64,000 bases of DNA from Shewanella hanedai (GTDB taxonomy: Bacteria; Pseudomonadota; Gammaproteobacteria; Enterobacterales; Shewanellaceae), in the NCBI RefSeq assembly GCF_007197645.1, contig NZ_VKGK01000020.1, positions 1 through 64,000 of the forward strand, in the 5' to 3' direction. A program made the translations under genes and the position numbers. The notes under the pieces were generated by a model that was not told the DNA's origin, searched no databases, and saw only the letters and a program-made list of their open reading frames with translations. Below are positions 53,459-61,634 of this stretch, one piece after another (within the stretch, counting starts at the first letter, position 1; every line of letters begins with the position of its first letter).

Positions 53459-54748
53459 TTAATCAAGCTGTTCAAGGGCTTGTTGTACATCAGCAATGAT
53501 ATCGTCGATATGTTCGATGCCTACCGATATACGTACTAAATCTTCGCTCACACCTGCTTTAGCCAATTCTTCTGCATCCAGCTGTCTGTGGGTGGTTGAA
53601 GCGGGATGGCAGGCGAGGGATTTTGCATCACCGATATTGACTAAACGTAGGATCATGTTTAACCCATCGATAAAATGTCCACCTGCTTCTTTACCTCCAC
53701 CTGGCATTGTGGATTTAATGCCAAAACTGATAATACCAGAGGCTTTGCCGCCGGTGATTTTATGGCAGTTGTCTTGAAAAGGACTATTTGGCAGGGCTGC
53801 GTAATTGACCCAACTGACTTTAGGGTGTGTCTCTAAGTATTCAGCCAATGCTAAGGCATTGCTGCAATGACGTTCCATTCTTAGTGCCAGTGTTTCTAAA
53901 CCTTGAAGTAACAAAAACGCACTTTGTGGCGAGAGGGCGGCACCAGTATTTCTAAGTGGCCCGACTCGGCAGCGACCGATAAAAGCTGCTGGCCCAAACG
54001 CTTGGGTATATACCACACCGTGGTAAGAGGGATCGGGTTCATTGAGCAGGGCAAAGCGTTGAGGATGGGCTGCCCAGTCAAACTTACCAGAGTCGATAAT
54101 CACGCCGCCTATGGTCGTGCCATGTCCGCCAATGTATTTAGTCAGAGAATGAATCACGATATCTGCACCAAACTCGAAGGGACGGCACAGTACTGGAGTT
54201 GCAACCGTGTTATCGACCATTAAAGGCACACCGTATTTATGAGCGATATTGGCCAAGCGCTCAATATCAACGATATTCCCCGCTGGATTACCAATCGATT
54301 CACAGAACAACGCCTTGGTATTGTCATCAATCAAGGCTTCTAAGCCATCGAAATCGTCAAAGGCCGCCATACGCACATTGACGCCTTGGCGAGGAAGGGT
54401 ATGGGCAAACAAGTTATAAGTACCACCATAGAGCTGGCTAGTGCTGACAATATTGTCACCCACTTGAGTGAGCGCTTGAAGTGCATAGGTAATGGCCGCC
54501 ATTCCTGATGCAACCGCCAAAGCTCCAATTCCGCCCTCAATGGCCGCTAATCTTTGCTCCAGTACATCTGTGGTGGGGTTCATGATACGGGTGTAGATAT
54601 TGCCCGGTACTTTAAGATCAAACAGGTCGGCACCATGCTGTGTGTTATCGAAGGTATAAGACGTGGTTTGATAGATAGGCACCGCGGCCGATTTGGTCGT
54701 GACTTCCGATTCATATCCGTGGTGCAGTGCCAGTGACTCTAGTTTCAT
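53459..54748 (-). CDS. metY: O-acetylhomoserine sulfhydrylase (MetY-type PLP enzyme)
   Basis: A 429-aa Cys/Met metabolism PLP enzyme. It makes homocysteine from O-acetylhomoserine and sulfide in direct sulfhydrylation. Evidence: MKLESLALHHGYESE start, IYTRIMNPTTDVLEQRLAAI, ALAVASGMAAI for cofactor phosphate binding, VDNTVATPVL, and Lys204 in HSLTKYIGGHGT, the Schiff-base lysine. Length of about 430 and the NEPDPSYHG insert distinguish MetY from shorter cystathionine gamma-synthases. ATG 54748 has GGAAGAG in front; in-frame ATGs at 54766 and 54790 are less likely. It is a single-gene unit. Confidence 0.9.
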   Translation of the reverse strand: MKLESLALHHGYESEVTTKSAAVPIYQTTSYTFDNTQHGADLFDLKVPGNIYTRIMNPTTDVLEQRLAAIEGGIGALAVASGMAAITYALQALTQVGDNIVSTSQLYGGTYNLFAHTLPRQGVNVRMAAFDDFDGLEALIDDNTKALFCESIGNPAGNIVDIERLANIAHKYGVPLMVDNTVATPVLCRPFEFGADIVIHSLTKYIGGHGTTIGGVIIDSGKFDWAAHPQRFALLNEPDPSYHGVVYTQAFGPAAFIGRCRVGPLRNTGAALSPQSAFLLLQGLETLALRMERHCSNALALAEYLETHPKVSWVNYAALPNSPFQDNCHKITGGKASGIISFGIKSTMPGGGKEAGGHFIDGLNMILRLVNIGDAKSLACHPASTTHRQLDAEELAKAGVSEDLVRISVGIEHIDDIIADVQQALEQLD

Positions 54749-54982
54749 CTTCTCTTCCGTATCCATTTGAATGAAAACTGACCATAACAAGAGAGCGATC
54801 AGGTGTCTAAGGTTTTAATAAGAGAAAATGTACTGTTCGATATACATCAAGCATGGCTGCTTGGTGCTCATCGCTTTGTCGTAGTTTTAACTATTAGTTA
54901 AATAACTCTATGTAAAACCGTGTTTTAGAGTTACATTTTCACTATCATTAAGTGGTTGTAGTCGTAAGTGAGCAGGAGTTTA

Positions 54983-55720
54983 ATGCAAAACAATCTTGTT
55001 AAAGGCACCTTAGTTCGTTGGAAAGATGACAAAGGTTTCGGTTTCATCCACGCTGAGCCTGAATTGGAACGGGATGTTTTTATTCATGCTTCGACTTTGA
55101 GTCATATGAGTCGCCGCCCCGTTGAGGGCGATCTGATCTACTTCCACATTGAGACAAAAGCGGACGGTAAGCTGAACGCTATCGAGGCCAATATCGAAGG
55201 TGTCGAAGTGAAAGTTGATCTCGACAAAGGTGTAAAAGTAAAGAAAGGCCTTCGAAGTCACCAAAGAGATAACGACAATAAAAGCAGGAGAAAAGAAGAT
55301 AAACCTCACAGTCCGATAAAGGGCATACTTTATCGAATTTTCATCATGATGCTACTGCTTGCAGGTGCTAGTTTTGCCTATAACAGAGTCGTTAATGCAG
55401 CGGGATTATCAACTGCCAATACCAGCTCACAAGCGACACACAGTGGTATAGCAAGCATTGCTAAAGCTTACCAAGATAGAAAAAATAGTGTCCAAGTCAG
55501 TGCCTCGGGAACTGTGATTAAATTGTTAGCAGATGACAATGATGGCAGCCGACATCAGCGGTTTATTTTACGTTTAGCGAACGATCAAACATTGCTCGTG
55601 GCGCACAATATTGATCTGGCTCCGCGTGTTGAGGGCATCAACTTAGGCGATACGGTTGAGTTTGCAGGTCAATATGAGTTTAACCATATAAGGTGGGGTG
55701 ATCCATTGGACCCATCATGA
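54983..55720 (+). CDS. Cold-shock domain membrane protein with frameshifted DUF3465 domain
   Basis: The frame encodes 245 aa: a cold-shock nucleic-acid-binding domain at 5-68 (RNP motifs KGFGFIHA and VFIHAS), a basic linker, one membrane helix (about 115-138) and the start of a DUF3465 domain (RHQRFILRLANDQTLLVAHN, GDTVEFAGQYEFN). It stops early. Removing one T near 55688-55690 restores KGGVIHWTHHDPQARHPGGW then LKHNGQTYH, ending at 55778, which is the rest of a normal DUF3465 domain. So the gene either carries a real frameshift or a sequencing error. AGGAG precedes ATG 54983. Confidence 0.85.
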   Translation: MQNNLVKGTLVRWKDDKGFGFIHAEPELERDVFIHASTLSHMSRRPVEGDLIYFHIETKADGKLNAIEANIEGVEVKVDLDKGVKVKKGLRSHQRDNDNKSRRKEDKPHSPIKGILYRIFIMMLLLAGASFAYNRVVNAAGLSTANTSSQATHSGIASIAKAYQDRKNSVQVSASGTVIKLLADDNDGSRHQRFILRLANDQTLLVAHNIDLAPRVEGINLGDTVEFAGQYEFNHIRWGDPLDPS

Positions 55721-55833
55721 TCCTCAAGCCCGCCACCCTGGCGGTTGGCTTAAACATAATGGACAAACCTATCACTAGTCCTGATTAGGCTAACCAGAAA
55801 ATTGTAGAAAGTCAGTTTGTTTCATCAGAATTA

Positions 55834-55857
55834 AAACGCAGCCCCTAGGCTGCGTTT
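55834..55857. terminator. Bidirectional hairpin terminator
   Basis: AAACGCAGCC (55834-55843) and GGCTGCGTTT (55848-55857) form a perfect 10-bp stem with a CCTA loop between two convergent genes. Confidence 0.8.
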
Positions 55858-55875
55858 GTAGTTTGGCTTAGCTCA

Positions 55876-56742
55876 TTAGAGTCCGCCAAACTTTCCATTT
55901 TTATTTTTCCACTCACTCATCGGTGGAATGGCTTCAATCACATCCCAATGCTCAGCAATTTTGCCATTTTCAATTCGGAAAAGATCATAAAATGAACTCT
56001 TTTTATCGGCAAAGGTTCCCTCGCTGATACTGAGAACAAAGTTACCTTCCCCTAGTATTTTATGGTTCTGGCTATAGACCATTTTAATGCCTTGTTTGGC
56101 CATCGCTTCAAGCGCTTTCCCTAAGCCCGAGACCCCATCTCCTATTTGAGGGTTATGTTGTATATAGTGATCGCCATCGAAGTAGTCAGCGAGTTTATCA
56201 AACTCTCCTTTTACCAAAATAGTGTTCACGAAATCGTTAACCAATGCCTTATTTTCTGCAGTTTTGTCTATATCAACAGCTTGAGTAGCTCCATCAGTTT
56301 GACTGTGACCACTTGGGTTTAGCTGCGCCGATTTTTCTGTCAGATTATCCCAATGTTCGACAATGACACCATCTTCAAACCGAAACAGGTCGAAACCCAC
56401 TTTCGGACCAAAGAAGTTATATTCTGTATGGGTGAAAACAAAGTCTCCCTCTTGAAAAGTACGGATAATATTAACCTTTGCGCTGCCTTCAGGAAGAGCC
56501 TGTAATACCGCACCAAATCCGGCTAAACCATCACCTACGGCTAGGTTATGTTGGGTGTATTCCTTAGGGTTGATGTAGGAGATGGCCTGCTGGTCGCCTG
56601 TTTCAATACTGTTTAGCACCGCTACAGCTTTATCTGATAATGTCATGCTCTTCTCCTTTGAGGTGGGATGGGCGTTACAGCTAGTTATACCCATTGGTAT
56701 AACGAAGGCAGCAATGAGTGCGCCAGATACTATCTTGTTCAT
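55876..56742 (-). CDS. Lipoprotein with two SnoaL/NTF2-like domains
   Basis: A 288-aa protein with a lipobox ITSC (Cys22, then Asn) and two tandem SnoaL-like domains that are duplicates of one another: YINPKEYTQHNLAVGDGLAG with FDLFRFEDGVIVEHWD, and FDGDHYIQHNPQIGDGVSGL with YDLFRIENGKIAEHWDVIEA. Similar proteins are annotated as polyketide-cyclase-like or nuclear transport factor 2 family; the substrate is unknown. The ATG at 56742 is chosen because it starts the signal peptide. The AraC gene lies 98 bp upstream on the same strand and may regulate it. Confidence 0.85.
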   Translation of the reverse strand: MNKIVSGALIAAFVIPMGITSCNAHPTSKEKSMTLSDKAVAVLNSIETGDQQAISYINPKEYTQHNLAVGDGLAGFGAVLQALPEGSAKVNIIRTFQEGDFVFTHTEYNFFGPKVGFDLFRFEDGVIVEHWDNLTEKSAQLNPSGHSQTDGATQAVDIDKTAENKALVNDFVNTILVKGEFDKLADYFDGDHYIQHNPQIGDGVSGLGKALEAMAKQGIKMVYSQNHKILGEGNFVLSISEGTFADKKSSFYDLFRIENGKIAEHWDVIEAIPPMSEWKNKNGKFGGL

Positions 56743-56840
56743 TTTGGTATTATTTCTCGTTATTTGATTGGGGTAGCTTAAAGGAGTTAACAAGTCACCG
56801 GCAGGTCAATGGTGGATGAAAAAGGGTCAATATCGAACTT

Positions 56841-57722
56841 TTAGTGTGATGGATTATTTATGGCTGACTTAAATTGAGACGGTGTTTGAGAGGTGTGACG
56901 TTTAAAGTATTTAATGAAATTAGTGACTTCATTAAACCCTAGTGAGAATGCTAGTTGCTGCACTTGAACCTGCTCGACAGCGAGCTGTCTTTTGGCTTCG
57001 AGTATCACATGGGCATCAATCAGTTGTTTGGCGGTTTTATTGCAAACCTGTTTACAGAGTTGGTTTAACGTTTTGTAGGTTATGTTCATCAAAGCAGCAT
57101 AAGAGTTAGCATCGCGGTTATTTGTGTATCCTTGTGCAAGCAATTGGATAAATTGATTAAATTGAGTCTGATGTCGTTCGCTGAGTTGAGACTGTTGAGG
57201 TAAACGCTCACGATTTAGCTTTAGCAATAACGAGGTAAAGAGCATCTGAACAAGCAAAATATCACTCTCTTGCCTGCTCAGTTCAGATGCAATCTCAGAA
57301 ATCAATGCGGAGCAGCTGTCCATTAATGTGGGGCTTAAATTTAACGTGGCTGAGTTGCTTGTTAATACGCCTGTTTGTGGAAACAGTGAAGTACGAATGT
57401 TACTGCGCAGATTATTGAGGAAATCATCAGTAAACAGTATCAAATAACCTTTAGGCTTAGAGGTAAAATTGAAACTCTGCACTTGGTCTTTATTAACAAA
57501 AATACAGCGACTAGCTTGATATTGATGACTGACAAAATCAATAAAGTGACTGCCTTGAGCTTCAATAATATAGAGTAAACCATGAAACTTGATGCGATGA
57601 GGTTCATAAGGAGGAGAATGGAGAGTACCGAACCTTTGATAGAACTCACCTAACTCTAAGATATCGATGTAGAGGGGAGGCTTATCTTCATTGTGTTCGA
57701 ACTGAATGTTAGGGATCATCAT
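56841..57722 (-). CDS. AraC family transcriptional regulator
   Basis: A 293-aa regulator with an N-terminal cupin-like sensing domain (about 20-120, with FHGLLYIIEAQGSHFIDF) and a C-terminal double helix-turn-helix (about 195-288: ALMNITYKTLNQLCKQVCNK, QLAFSLGFNEVTNFIKYFKR then HTSQTPSQFK). It probably senses a small molecule and controls the adjacent SnoaL lipoprotein. No strong ribosome binding site is visible. A 58-aa frame ends 8 bp upstream of its start. Confidence 0.9.
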   Translation of the reverse strand: MMIPNIQFEHNEDKPPLYIDILELGEFYQRFGTLHSPPYEPHRIKFHGLLYIIEAQGSHFIDFVSHQYQASRCIFVNKDQVQSFNFTSKPKGYLILFTDDFLNNLRSNIRTSLFPQTGVLTSNSATLNLSPTLMDSCSALISEIASELSRQESDILLVQMLFTSLLLKLNRERLPQQSQLSERHQTQFNQFIQLLAQGYTNNRDANSYAALMNITYKTLNQLCKQVCNKTAKQLIDAHVILEAKRQLAVEQVQVQQLAFSLGFNEVTNFIKYFKRHTSQTPSQFKSAINNPSH

Positions 57723-57730
57723 ATGCTCGC

Positions 57731-57907
57731 TTACTTTTCACTCTCATCGTTCAAGAGATTATCATGCGCGCTCGTCTGAATTGGATCAAATTTATCGGTG
57801 GCAAAGGTTAATTTGAGACTGACTTGTCCTATTATGAGCGCGTCTATCTCTATTCGCTTATTTGGATTAAGCGTGGTTAGATTTCGATGGGGTACACTGG
57901 TCGCCAT
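57731..57907 (-). CDS. Possible 58-aa small ORF upstream of the AraC gene
   Basis: The frame opens MATSVPHRNLTTLNPNK and ends NLLNDESEK, with TAA 8 bp before the AraC start. No family is recognised. A weak GAGA is the only upstream signal. It might be a leader peptide coupled to the regulator, or chance. Confidence 0.25.
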   Translation of the reverse strand: MATSVPHRNLTTLNPNKRIEIDALIIGQVSLKLTFATDKFDPIQTSAHDNLLNDESEK

Positions 57908-58122
57908 GGTCTCTGTTTTCTGTTAGGCACTAAGGAGTGCGATTAGCAAATTTTTGGTGAGATGGAGTTTTTAATTTACTATTTGTGCCAGCTTAATATT
58001 ATTGCCGAAATGACCTTGAAATAGCGATTATCTGTGGTGATAAACTGTCGCGAGTGTTAACGGTAAAACCAAGTTTACGCTGTTTTTGGCAGTGCTATTG
58101 TTATCGAGTCATTTAAGCTTAT

Positions 58123-58156
58123 AAAAAAGCCCCGTTAAACATGAGTTTATCGAGGC
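58123..58156 (-). terminator. Rho-independent terminator of the 51-aa small ORF
   Basis: Read on the minus strand, GCCTCGATAAAC pairs with GTTTAACGGGGC (58129-58140 and 58145-58156 on the plus strand) with one mismatch, one G-T pair and a 4-nt loop, followed by six T. It begins 8 bp after the small ORF stop codon. Confidence 0.85.
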
Positions 58157-58163
58157 TAGCTAT

Positions 58164-58319
58164 TTAAGCCGCTTTATACAGTTCAGTATTAGACTGTGAT
58201 TCACTCTGTTCTTCTTGCTGTTGATTGCTCTTCATCATCAGTAAACAGAGTCTTTTAGCTCGTCTCATTCTGATCTTCTGTACTCTGGTCTTTACTCTAA
58301 TTGTTCTGGGTTTTCGCAT
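58164..58319 (-). CDS. 51-aa basic small protein, unknown
   Basis: The frame starts MRKPRTIRVKTRVQKIRMRR, continues with a short hydrophobic patch (LCLLMM) and ends in an acidic, Gln/Ser-rich tail (SNQQQEEQSESQSN, then TELYKAA). A canonical terminator directly downstream on the same strand argues that this is a transcribed gene. A mini-frame MTEIT lies just upstream of its ATG. No strong ribosome binding site is seen. The basic N-terminus suggests nucleic-acid or ribosome contact, but this is speculation. Confidence 0.5.
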   Translation of the reverse strand: MRKPRTIRVKTRVQKIRMRRAKRLCLLMMKSNQQQEEQSESQSNTELYKAA

Positions 58320-58458
58320 GGCAGTTAGGTTATCTCTGTCATTAAAAAATTAAAGTTAAGCAATTATAGAATATTCTGCCGTTGAAATTAAGTCGTTGCT
58401 AAACTGTTTTCCGTCGATTGACGACGAGAAACAACTAAAATGCCTAAAAATAATGGTT

Positions 58459-58766
58459 TAATATCAATTCCGTTAAATAAGTGATCAATTCAGAGCTACT
58501 CAAGTTTTTCAATTCAAGGCGCATTGATGAAGGCATGGTTATTCCCTTTTAAGTTAATGCAAAGCAGAAGTGGAATACCTGAGACGCTCACATAGTGCGG
58601 CCGATGTTCAAAGCAAATGGTAAAGCGCTTTATGCTGCGTTTGGGGCTCTAGATATACGACTGAATGGATTCAGGAGGTAGAGTAACGCAGGAGCAATAT
58701 ATTGACCTTGCCTACAGGGCTTTGTACTCCCGCTGAAAGTTCACATTATTAGTGGAATTGGTATAA
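58459..58766. mobile_element. MITE-like element of about 308 bp
   Basis: The segment is bounded by imperfect inverted repeats: TAATATCAATTCCGTTAAAT on the left and, on the opposite strand at the right, TTATACCAATTCCACTAAT. It has no open reading frame. The inside (GGCGCATTGATGAAGGCATG near 58522; CCTACAGGGCTTTGTACTCC near 58710) is of a type I associate with repeated intergenic DNA of Shewanella and related marine bacteria. A non-autonomous transposable element is the best reading. Target duplication could not be identified. Confidence 0.55.
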
Positions 58767-58916
58767 GTGACTGCAATGACATACATCAGCGTTTATAAAA
58801 CCAAACCTTAGGCATAGGTTACATAACACCTCAATACACCTCATCTTCGATGGTGAGGTAGTGATTTAAATATTTTAAAACAAAAGCTTAAGCCGTTCCG
58901 TGAAAGTCATTGTAAT

Positions 58917-58947
58917 CCGACTCACTCGATAGGGTATAGTGAGTCGG
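58917..58947. repeat. 10-bp perfect hairpin with CTCGATAGGG motif, copy 1
   Basis: CCGACTCACT (58917-58926) pairs with AGTGAGTCGG (58938-58947). The segment CACTCGATAGGG spanning stem and loop recurs at 59962. The 309-bp gap 58767-59075 that contains it shows no gene. Confidence 0.6.
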
Positions 58948-59075
58948 TTCAATGTGAGTATTTTTCAAGGTAGACTTTCTGCCAATGTATTCTATTGTGT
59001 TCCCATGTAATAATTTGGTATGTTAATAAAAAGTAAATATTGTTAATGGTTAGTCTTAAATACAAGGATGTATAA

Positions 59076-59111
59076 ATGCCACTAGAAATGATGGAGCAGG
59101 GCTATGAATAA
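59076..59111 (+). promoter_or_regulatory. Leader mini-ORF overlapping the start of the next gene
   Basis: An 11-codon frame (MPLEMMEQGYE) has a strong AAGGA ribosome binding site 8 nt upstream of its ATG and its stop codon overlaps the ATG of the following gene by 8 bases. This arrangement suggests translational coupling or a regulatory leader. Confidence 0.4.
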
Positions 59112-59502
59112 ACAACTTACTGATATGACAAGTGTTAATGAAGAGCCCGTTTACAGCGAATTATCTTTATCTGATATCGTGGCAAATGGGGCTTTTCAGC
59201 ACGAAAAGGTCAATAGCGATGAGAACGACGCTGCTTCTCCAGTCTTAGCGCGAATACATAAAGAGGGTGAATCAGGCTTTTTTGGGCAGTTCATATACCT
59301 TATCAATATGTTGGATGTCGCCATTGAGGTCACCCTCAGTAATGTGATGACCAGATACAACAATCAACCTGGCTGGGAAAAAACAGAATCATACGTCGTA
59401 CCTGCAAAACAGAAGCTCCATTTGGGGATGAGTAGCTCAGGTAAGGTCACTAATGGTGCTGGTTTTGAATATGCAGTGCAGGCATCTAAAGTATTGGAAT
59501 AA
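59104..59502 (+). CDS. Hypothetical protein (132 aa)
   Basis: A soluble protein without signal peptide. The N-terminus is acidic and probably disordered (DMTSVNEEPVYSELSLSDIV); the second half looks like a compact beta-domain (FGQFIYLINMLDVAIEVTLS, YNNQPGWEKTESYVVPAKQK, then LHLGMSSSGKV). No family is recognised. It is divergent in context from the Gly-rich protein on the other strand; both may belong to the lipoxygenase-like locus. GGAGCAGGG precedes the ATG. Confidence 0.6.
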   Translation: MNKQLTDMTSVNEEPVYSELSLSDIVANGAFQHEKVNSDENDAASPVLARIHKEGESGFFGQFIYLINMLDVAIEVTLSNVMTRYNNQPGWEKTESYVVPAKQKLHLGMSSSGKVTNGAGFEYAVQASKVLE

Positions 59503-59587
59503 ATCAAGCATATCTCTTAGCTGGCTTGAATAGGTCAGCTCGCTTAATCAAGCAGACCTAAGGCCATTGAAGGATAAACCAGACTGG

Positions 59588-59917
59588 CTAGGCAATCGCC
59601 ATTTGTGGTGGAGGGCATATGGTAATCTTGGTTCCATCAGGAGTGATGATGGTGTAACAACCGCTGCCACTACTGGTACCACCGCCTCCTCCATTACCGC
59701 CGCACCACCCAGTTAACTTGCAACCGATATCAATAATATCTCCAATATCGTCTAGTATATTTTTGGTGAAGGCGACGTTTTCGGGAGCAATGAAGGTTGT
59801 TCCATTATCAAAATCCATCTGAATTGATGTTTGTTTACTTATCCTTCCTCCCATTTCTAATTTGCAATTTACACCTGTTTCTTTCCCTTTCTCTTTCTCT
59901 TTTGATTCGTTTGTCAT
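59588..59917 (-). CDS. Gly-rich, Cys-containing small protein, unknown
   Basis: A 109-aa protein (110 if the ATG at 59920 is used; GGAGTCT fits the second ATG better). Residues 1-30 are charged; a middle segment (TTFIAPENVAFTKNILDDIG) is followed by IDIGCKLTGWCGGNGGGGG, then a short linker and SGCYTIITPDGTKITICPPP at the end. Four Cys in the last 45 residues, a poly-Gly hinge and a short C-terminal core recall precursor peptides of ribosomally made natural products or small secreted bacteriocin-like proteins, but no maturation enzyme is recognised. It converges with the 132-aa gene. Confidence 0.55.
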   Translation of the reverse strand: MTNESKEKEKGKETGVNCKLEMGGRISKQTSIQMDFDNGTTFIAPENVAFTKNILDDIGDIIDIGCKLTGWCGGNGGGGGTSSGSGCYTIITPDGTKITICPPPQMAIA

Positions 59918-59959
59918 CATAGACTCCGTTTGATTGTTAAATACAGATCCTGCTTAATT

Positions 59960-59982
59960 CATCACTCGATAGGGGGGTGATG
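59960..59982. repeat. Hairpin with CTCGATAGGG motif, copy 2
   Basis: CATCAC (59960-59965) pairs with GTGATG (59977-59982), and the sequence CACTCGATAGGG is identical to that in the hairpin at 58917. The two copies flank the pair of unrecognised small genes. Confidence 0.5.
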
Positions 59983-60202
59983 TTGGGGATGCACAACCTA
60001 GTGACACTAAAAAGCGAAATAGGTGGATGCAGTAGGTAGGCTCGTTAGGAGTCGCCGATTGTGTGTTAATGAATCCATTCATATTCTTGCTCTCAGCATT
60101 TACTTAGTCGCAAACACCATATAAGGCTTAGAACGGCTTGTGAAATCGTCATTTTCTATTGAGTGATTAGCAAAATTAATTGCCTGCTTAGCAAAGAGGA
60201 GG

Positions 60203-61063
60203 TTATGGCCGTAAAAAAAGGGGCGCTCGATTAAGCAGAGTATCAATGACTTTTTGATAGAGTCGAGTTAAATACTGATTGCTATGGTAGTAAAGAACCA
60301 GAGGGTTACTTACCGTTTTTGAGTAGGGAATGATCGCTATTTCATCTAGGTTTTTTAGCAGATGACGAGAGACGATAGCTTGACCAAACCCTAGTTTTAC
60401 TCCATCGATAACACCATAAATATCATCATAGTAGCAGCGCTTTAGGCACACATCGCCCAAGCCCTGATTCTTCAAGAAACTAAAGGTCGTCATATCCTGA
60501 ATGTCATGATCTAAGAAAACCTGGTTTGCATCTTTATGATCCCGATGACGAGCGTGGACTATCTCCTCTTCACCTATCTTGACCTTGTTGAAGTTAACGA
60601 GATCGTTGAAGTGATCGAGCACAATAAAATCGGCTTCACCAGTTTTAAGCATGGTAGGCAGTTCGCGCATTTCACGACTGAAGAACTCAACATGGATATC
60701 AACTGAGCTATCTAATATAGGCTTAAGTGCTGGCATGATGACAGAGCGAAGCACTGAACTGTATGTCGCTATTCGTAAGGTGCCGCACATTCCACCATGA
60801 CTCTGGCCTGATATTTTCGCTAGCACTTCTAGCTCCATACTGGATATGTTACGTACATATTCTAAGAGCAGTAAGCCCGATTGGGTAAGGGTGACACCAT
60901 TATGTCCTCTGATAAAGAGCGTCGTCTCTAGTTCCTGTTCTAGCTTGAGCACTCTTTGGGAAAGGGCTGGTTGGGTAATACAAAGTGCACGAGCGGCTTT
61001 GTGGAAGTTTTTTGATATAGCAACCTGATAAAAAGCCGACAACCGATCTTTATTTATCTTCAT
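60203..61063 (-). CDS. LysR family transcriptional regulator
   Basis: A 286-aa regulator with the N-terminal winged helix-turn-helix (about 5-64: LSAFYQVAISKNFHKAARAL, ITQPALSQRVLKLEQELETT) and a periplasmic-binding-type effector domain (about 90-280; CGTLRIATYSSVLRSVIMPA start). LysR regulators usually control the gene divergent to them; here that is the lipoxygenase-like gene 570 bp away. The ligand cannot be predicted. Confidence 0.93.
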   Translation of the reverse strand: MKINKDRLSAFYQVAISKNFHKAARALCITQPALSQRVLKLEQELETTLFIRGHNGVTLTQSGLLLLEYVRNISSMELEVLAKISGQSHGGMCGTLRIATYSSVLRSVIMPALKPILDSSVDIHVEFFSREMRELPTMLKTGEADFIVLDHFNDLVNFNKVKIGEEEIVHARHRDHKDANQVFLDHDIQDMTTFSFLKNQGLGDVCLKRCYYDDIYGVIDGVKLGFGQAIVSRHLLKNLDEIAIIPYSKTVSNPLVLYYHSNQYLTRLYQKVIDTLLNRAPLFLRP

Positions 61064-61634
61064 GTAGACCTTATAAAACTCATTGCCAGCTGCTTATTTT
61101 TACATAAGTTAAAAGCGATGGGTAGTGTGTTTTTTGTACAATAAAATTTACGGGAAGGGAGTAGGTTTTTCAGTTTCAATTACAGAATATCTGTGGAGTT
61201 TTACCTTGGTTATTCTAAAAAATGAAGTCAAATCATGGCTTGTTAAACCTCAATCTGAACCAAATATCGCCTCAGAACAATAAAAACATGCTATCGATGA
61301 TTTGTGTAACTAATTGTATCTGATTGACATTTGAAGACGTCATTTCTCAAGATAAGAGACTGGCATGCAATGACAAAGAAAGATGAATTAAATTGTGTAG
61401 ATTAACTGCAGATGTGGTGCTTCACTAGGTTTGTCTATTGTCCGGTGCGTATATAGATAGGCGATAATTAACGTTTCACTCCTGCGGCCACATCCATTTC
61501 CCGAGAGGGTTTAGGGACAAGTAGTAAGTTGTATTGACTGCTTGTTGAAATTTAGGTTGTGGTTAGCTTAAGACAATTCATAACGATGATGAGTCATAGC
61601 TGATCACACTTTTTAGAGTGAGATAGGCACAGTT
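61064..61634. other. 571-bp divergent intergenic region
   Basis: No coding frame of note is present (only frames of up to 33 codons). The region must contain the LysR promoter on the left and the promoter of the lipoxygenase-like gene on the right; a clear T-N11-A palindrome was not pinned down by eye. Its length is unusual and leaves room for a small RNA, but no terminator-like stem was found. Confidence 0.4.

Noticed and set aside
61206..61350. Short frames in the LysR-lipoxygenase gap
   Set aside because: Fewer than 35 codons, with no ribosome site or similarity.
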